NCBI GenBank assembly: GCA_015680685.1
Contig: MNCI01028452.1
Span: 76,854-140,853 of the forward strand
Direction of reading: 5' to 3'
Source of the DNA: Gnetum montanum
Lineage: Eukaryota; Streptophyta; Gnetopsida; Gnetales; Gnetaceae
DNA: 64,000 bases
A model generated the notes under the pieces. That model worked only from the letters and a program-made list of their open reading frames with translations, was not told where the DNA came from and did not search any database. Positions within the stretch are counted from its first letter, which is position 1. Each line of letters opens with the position of its first letter. This document shows, piece by piece, positions 59,111 through 64,000 of this stretch. A program made the translations under genes and the position numbers.

Positions 59111-60389
59111 TCCATAGATGCAACAAGCATAACCCATGCCCAAGAGTGATATGATGATATTAAGATGTATCTCCAATAGGAAGAGCCTCCACAAAATCTA
59201 ACCTCTACCTAAAAGGATGTAGTATGAAAATGATAATGACAATACATCCTGGTAGATGATAGCACCTTGGGTCACAAATCCTATGATGGAATACTATTAA
59301 CTTACGTTAGCAGTAGTGAAGCACAAACAATTGTTGATCAAGTCCATGAGGGACTATGCAAAGGTCACATAGCACCCAGGGAAATGGTAGCAAAAATCAA
59401 GTGCCTAGGCTATTATTAGCCTTACATGGAGCACAATTATGTTTCTGAGATCAGAACATGTGATGTGTCTCGGCGACATGATAACCTAATACATGTGCCA
59501 CCTACTGAAATACATACTAAATAGATCACATGGTCATTTCAATGTTGGGGGTTGGATATCATAGGACCTATAATGCCTAAGTCTTCTACAGAACATAGCT
59601 TCATCATAATCATAACTGAATACTTTACCAAGTTGGTTGAAGCCATTCTCCTTAGGAAGAAAATATCACAACGGGTTTGCAAATTTTTTTTAGACAACAT
59701 AGTGACCCGATTTGGTCTACGCATGACTATAGTCATAGACAACAGGCCACAATTTAGCAATACAGAAACTAAAGTCTTTTGTGAACACTTTGGCATTAAA
59801 CATTCCTTTTCATCACCATACTACCCACAGGTGAATGGCCAAGTGAAGGCTATAAAAAAAGTCATCATCACCCTTTTGAAGAGGATTCTTAACAATAGTA
59901 AGCAACGATGGCATGAACAACTAGTCTACGAGCTATGGGCCTACCACATAACATCTAAAAAAACAACAAGTAAGATGTCATATAGTCTTGTGTATGGATT
60001 TGAAGCAATTTTGCCTCTTAAGCTACAGGTCCCATCACTCCCTATGATCCTCTCCAACTTCATTGATGAGGTTCAGAACAACAAGTTGAGAAGCATTAAC
60101 CTCGAGTCTATAGAGGAGTAGTGTATGCAAATACTTAATTGCATTAAGTAGTACCAAGAAAAGCAATGGCAAACGCATCATCACAATCAACATTAATGCT
60201 TAATCAAGAAAGGAGACTTGGTCCTCAAGGTCGTTCATGGGCCCATGGACAAATTCTCAGCTAATTGGAAAGGACCCTTCTTGGTCATAAATTCTTATGA
60301 CAATGGGTCATTCAAGCTTGCTGATCTAGATGGAAATGAGTTTTTCAATCTAATTAACCACTCATACCTGAAGCTATACTATTCCTAGT
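59111..60389 (+). pseudogene. Integrase of element 2 (broken)
   Basis: HEGLCKGHIAPREMVAKIKC is part of the zinc-binding N-terminus. The core has CWGLDIIGPIMPKSS (first aspartate), VIDNRPQFSN (second aspartate kept, G changed to R) and YPQVNGQVKAIKK, where the usual NGQVEA catalytic glutamate reads lysine. The frame from 59552 to 60121 is open for 189 residues. The C-terminal part KGDLVLKVVHGPMDKFSANW and the end LKLYYS with TAG at 60387-60389 match element 1. Confidence 0.9.
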
Positions 60390-60420
60390 ATGTAGTGCTA
60401 CACCAATGACAAAGTAAGGT

Positions 60421-60795
60421 AAGTGAACATTCGCTATGATATTAAACTGGCACAGAACATCCGCTATGATGTTAAACTGACACAAAACATCTGCCATGAC
60501 ATTAAACTAGCATAGAACATCTGCTATGACATTAAATTAGCACAAAACATCTACTATAATGTTAAACTAGCACAAAATGTCCTTGGGCTATGACATTAAA
60601 CTAGCACCCACAACATGGTCTACTATGACCTTAAACTAGCCATCCACCATTTGCTACAATGTTAAACTAGCACAACGATCTACTAGGACCTTAAACTAGC
60701 ACATCATAGTCTGCCCAGACCTTAAAATAGGTTTATGGTTTGCTAGGACCTTAAACTAGTACAACATGAAGTTTACCAAGATCTAAAACTAGGTT
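60421..60795 (+). repeat. Tandem repeat downstream of integrase in element 2
   Basis: Ten or so ~36-40 bp units run ATGA(C/T)(A/G)TTAAACTAGCACA-AACATCTGCT. It is homologous in position and sequence to 8729-9063 of element 1 in element orientation. Confidence 0.75.
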
Positions 60796-60936
60796 CATAG
60801 TCTAGCATTCACAGTTCAACACACATAGTTCTACGGATAAGTGAGCATGAATACTTCTAATCCTTTACCACCTACCCATACCTCTAGGGTAAGGTGGAGT
60901 GGGGCATTGTAGTTCCAAAATGAAGTTCACATCATT

Positions 60937-61462
60937 AAAAAAATATCCTCTGGAACATTGGTAGTATTACCATCCTCAACATCTTACTAATCTTCTGAAG
61001 ATGCTTTTTGGCATCTTATTAACCTTATGGAGCTACCGCCACCATCACCAATCATCTTGGCTGGAGCTCTCACCATCAGCATCACTTGTTGAAGAACCAA
61101 AGGTACTATGACCTACCCACAACACTACCATCCTCTAGCCCTCACCATTTCCTGAGCTTAGAAGAGCANGTCCTCACCAAAGATAGGAGCTAGAAAACCC
61201 AGCAACATGGTGGAGAATCACATTGCTGGATGCTCTTCTAAGCTCAGGAAATGGTGAGGGCTAGAGGATGGTAGTGTTGTGGGTAGGTCATAGTACCTTT
61301 GGTTCTCCAACAAGTGATGCTGATGGTGAGAGCTCCAGCCAAGATGATTGGTGATGGTGGCGGTAGCTCCATAAGGTTAATAAGATGCCAAAAAGCATCT
61401 TCAGAAGATTAGTAAGATGTTGAGGATGGTAATACCACCAATGTTCCAGAGGATATTTTTTT
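60937..61462. repeat. 232-bp near-perfect inverted repeat around an ambiguous base
   Basis: 60937-61168 and 61231-61462 are reverse complements with at most one or two mismatches. The spacer starts at the ambiguous base 61169, and another ambiguous base (61463) follows the right arm. Element 1 has only the left-arm sequence at this place. An assembly artefact is likely. Confidence 0.85.
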
Positions 61463-61463
61463 N

Positions 61464-62255
61464 CGCCAAGCTACTCAAGAGTGCACATCCCTATTATTCC
61501 ATTATATCCTATTCACATTTATCCCTTCACCTTACATTTTTCCACAATCCTTGCAATCTTCTCTAATGTACATGACATCTTTCTTTCAATCAACCATAGA
61601 ATCCATGATGGATGTAATGCAACTCGTTCCATGGAAAGCCTTTGTGGATTGGTCAAAGCCCCAAGTGGATGAAACATAACTCATCCTAAGGAGGAAATAC
61701 ATATCCTACATATGTACCATGGTTGCTTCTAAGAAAACTTTATTAAGTAGCACATAGTCCACCTAGCAACAAAACATTTTCAAAAAAAAAAGGAAAAAAT
61801 AAAAAGAAAAGAGAAAAATAAGAAAAATAAAACCAAGAGCAAAAGAAAAATGGGATGAAACATGTGCCCAAGGAAAATAGCACAATTGTTGTTTCTCAAT
61901 TAGTCCAACCCTAGATCAACCATCTCACAAGCACTTTGACTAGAGGTCAAAATCCTAGGGGGAGGCCATCTTCGCATGCTAACTCCCTCACAAGCACTCT
62001 GACAAGGGATCATGCTTTGGCAGCAAGCCATCATAATGCTACATCCTACAACCACATGCATAAGGAGCATCCTTCCCACTTGTTATTCCTTGACCCATCT
62101 CCCTAACCTATTTCCTACCATACTTTATTTTCTTAGCACTCATTAGCATAGTGAAGCATTGTTTAATCGGGCACTAATGAGTGGTGTTGATGTCATGTTC
62201 GTCATGGTATTTCGTATTCTTTGTCGACGTCTCTTAGGCCAATCCTCTAGATGTC
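61464..62255 (+). other. 3' untranslated segment of element 2
   Basis: This noncoding segment is similar to 7740-8000 of element 1 in reverse. It has a purine-rich A/G run at 61775-61860 and no coding capacity that I recognise. Confidence 0.55.
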
Positions 62256-62271
62256 AACAAAGAGGGGCCAA
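62256..62271 (+). other. Polypurine tract of element 2
   Basis: CAACAAAGAGGGGCCAA lies just before the 3' LTR and matches the tract in element 1. Confidence 0.8.
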
Positions 62272-64000
62272 TGAAACACCACCAATTTCAGGCTTCTATG
62301 TCTTCAATAGTAATTTTTTTTAAGTGTCAAATCTTGGCAAATTTTTTCCAAGTATGATGTTATTCTCTACATTATAGCACACATTGAGGCCTATTTTGCA
62401 AGATTTTTCTAAGTCTCAATAACAGTCACATGAAAAAAATTTCTATGTATCCTACTATGCTTTGGATATTCCTACTACACTCCCCAACATAGCCAATGTA
62501 GCATACACTTCCATGGCCAATTTACCAAAGTGCTAAGCCAGAAGTGGTCAAGGGTTCCTTGGGATGGACGAAACAGTTTGGCAAATTTTTTATCTCCTGG
62601 GTTTTCACACTTGCTATGCTCCCCAATGTATCCAACGTGGCACATGTCCCAATAGCCCAAGTACCAACCTAGAGGTTGTCAAAATTGCTTAGGATGGCAA
62701 AAATAGTTTAGCAAATTTTCCATCTCTTGGGTTGCTATGTTTTGCTACACTCCACAATGTAGCAAGCATGACACAAGTTCCAGTGCCCAATTTTTCCTAA
62801 GTGTTGGACAAGAATTTGTCAAGCTAGCTCAACATGGAAGATACATTTGGCACATTTTCTAATTTTTGAGGCTACCTCTCTTACTATGCCCCAAAGTGTA
62901 GCTAGTGTACTATGAAAAAGGATTGTAGATTTCATAAAAATTTGTCTAAGTGTCCTTGCTACACTCCCTAGCATAGCTAGTGTAACTAGTATGAAACATC
63001 AAAATTTTGCAAATTTTTACTAAGTTTTTTGTTATGCTCTAGAGCATAGCCAACTTAACACTAGAGAAAAGCTTCTGATAGCCTCCAAAACTCAACATCA
63101 GCCTTCATCCCAACTTCAACATTCCTCGAGTAATTAAGATCAGTAATTTGCATTTCTTTTGCACCCTTGTTGATCCCCAAAATTATCCCTATGCTTGGTC
63201 CTACTCGAAAGAGGGGAAGACATAGTCCTGGATCATAGCCTCCAAGTTGTACAATTTTTGTACTATTTATAGGTACATTGTGGTCTCTCAAACTTTGGCA
63301 CATGTATTTTAAGTAGTGTAGTCATAATTTAGTAGTCTCTAGGGATCCATAGCTATTTTTTAGAGTGTAACACTTTGCTACTCCCATGAGAGTGTAACAT
63401 GTCAGCATAACGTCATCTACACTCATGCCACATGGCATCCATGCCATGTGGAGCCTAATTTGCATTTCACGCTAAACCTATCCCTATAAATACCCCGATG
63501 TTCAAAACTCTAGGGGTTGTCAAATCAAAAGAGCATCAAGCATTTTAACTTTCTAAGCATCCCTAGCACTCTCACACTTGAGCATCTAAGCTTCACACCT
63601 CGATGCCTCCCAAAACATAGTCCACCATTGCATTGCACCTACAAAACATGGTAATAGTGGACCCAAGAGGTACAATCTCCACTGTAGTTACTAGCTCCAC
63701 ATCTTGGGCATCCCAATGACTATGACTACACTCCTACATTGGCACTATGCCTGCCTGATGTTGCGTACCATTCTCACCTCTTGTGTACCAATACTTACAC
63801 TCCCCATTTTTGGGGTGGTGCATTTTTTCATTCTTAAGCTCTATTCCATTTATTTTCCAAGCATTTCTCTTTGACATGAAGTATAACTCTTGCACTTTTC
63901 TGTTGTTTGATATATATTTGCATGCTCATGTTGCTATTTTCAGGCTGAGACACCATGCTACACTTTGGCTTTGCCAATCCCAATGTCCACACGTAACGTA
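62272..64000 (+). repeat. 3' LTR of element 2, cut by the window end
   Basis: It aligns with 47209-48920 throughout, with TGAAACACCACCAATT at the start and the TATA box at 63485-63491. Divergence from the 5' LTR is appreciable by eye. The LTR end and right target duplication lie beyond the window. Confidence 0.9.

Larger units (their letters stand above)
47209..64000 (+). mobile_element. Element 2: Tat-lineage retrotransposon, same family as element 1
   Basis: The plus-strand order is 5' LTR 47209-49109, leader, gag, protease, repeat tract, antisense gene, RT, RNase H, archaeal-type RNase H, integrase, repeat tract, inverted repeat, polypurine tract and 3' LTR (62272 to beyond the window). 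It is over 16.8 kb. It matches element 1 module for module, including the antisense gene and the position of the repeat tracts. The left target-duplication candidate is CTGAT (47204-47208). The right partner is outside the window. Confidence 0.9.

Noticed and set aside
1-64000. CRISPR arrays, bacterial operons, rRNA genes or organellar insertions.
   Set aside because: No regularly spaced identical repeats with unique spacers, no Shine-Dalgarno-led gene clusters and no rRNA-like or plastid-like stretches were seen. The content is plant nuclear repeats.

Overview
The window looks like intergenic DNA from a large plant genome. It is dominated by nested, decayed Ty3/gypsy LTR retrotransposons, and I see no intact cellular gene. 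The plant assignment rests on element lineage: the two largest elements carry a second, archaeal-type RNase H between RNase H and integrase (hallmark of the plant Tat lineage), and another pair has Athila-like reverse transcriptase and a tRNA-Asp-type primer site. In-frame stops are overwhelmingly TAG and TGA, as expected from deamination of methylated CAG (CHG) and CGA (CG). The element density and sizes (one is 19.9 kb) would suit a gymnosperm or another giant-genome seed plant, but that is inference. Layout: 1-4549 is AT-rich unassigned DNA with one tRNA-derived SINE-like relic. 4550-5067 is a flank segment copied again at 24990-25512. 5068-24989 is Tat element 1 on the minus strand, with two 2.25-kb LTRs, gag, protease, RT, RNase H, archaeal-type RNase H and integrase. 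25513-27496 is low-copy-looking DNA with a broken gene-like fragment. 27497-30358 is the 5' LTR, primer site and gag of a third Tat-like element (element 6, plus strand). It is cut by Athila-like element 4 (plus strand), whose 5' LTR is itself split by Athila-like element 3 (30596-40794, minus strand, perfect 5-bp target duplication ACACC). Element 4 continues to about 44620 with gag and protease, then stops. 44640-46374 is a gag relic of another gypsy element, cut by an Athila-like LTR (46375-47208), which is cut in turn by Tat element 2 (47209 to the window end, plus strand). The most unusual content is a spliced gene on the strand opposite to gag-pol, lying between protease and RT in both Tat copies. 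In element 1 it has a TATA box near 13081, seven alignable exons (14402-18022) with conventional GT-AG introns, and a conceptual product of about 1,000 residues. Its N-terminal part resembles an FCP1/NIF-type HAD phosphatase domain with the catalytic aspartates replaced. The rest is acidic and partly coiled-coil-like. Element 2 has the same gene on the opposite strand, sharing at least the first intron and the last exon, with the middle exons deleted. The gene therefore belongs to the element family and is not a chance insertion. Other notable points are a ~517-bp target-site-like duplication around element 1, arrays of an imperfect GCTACGC/GCGTAGC palindrome in the LTRs, and N-flanked duplications that look like assembly artefacts. 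All coding regions in the elements are broken by stops and frameshifts, so every protein entry below is a relic.
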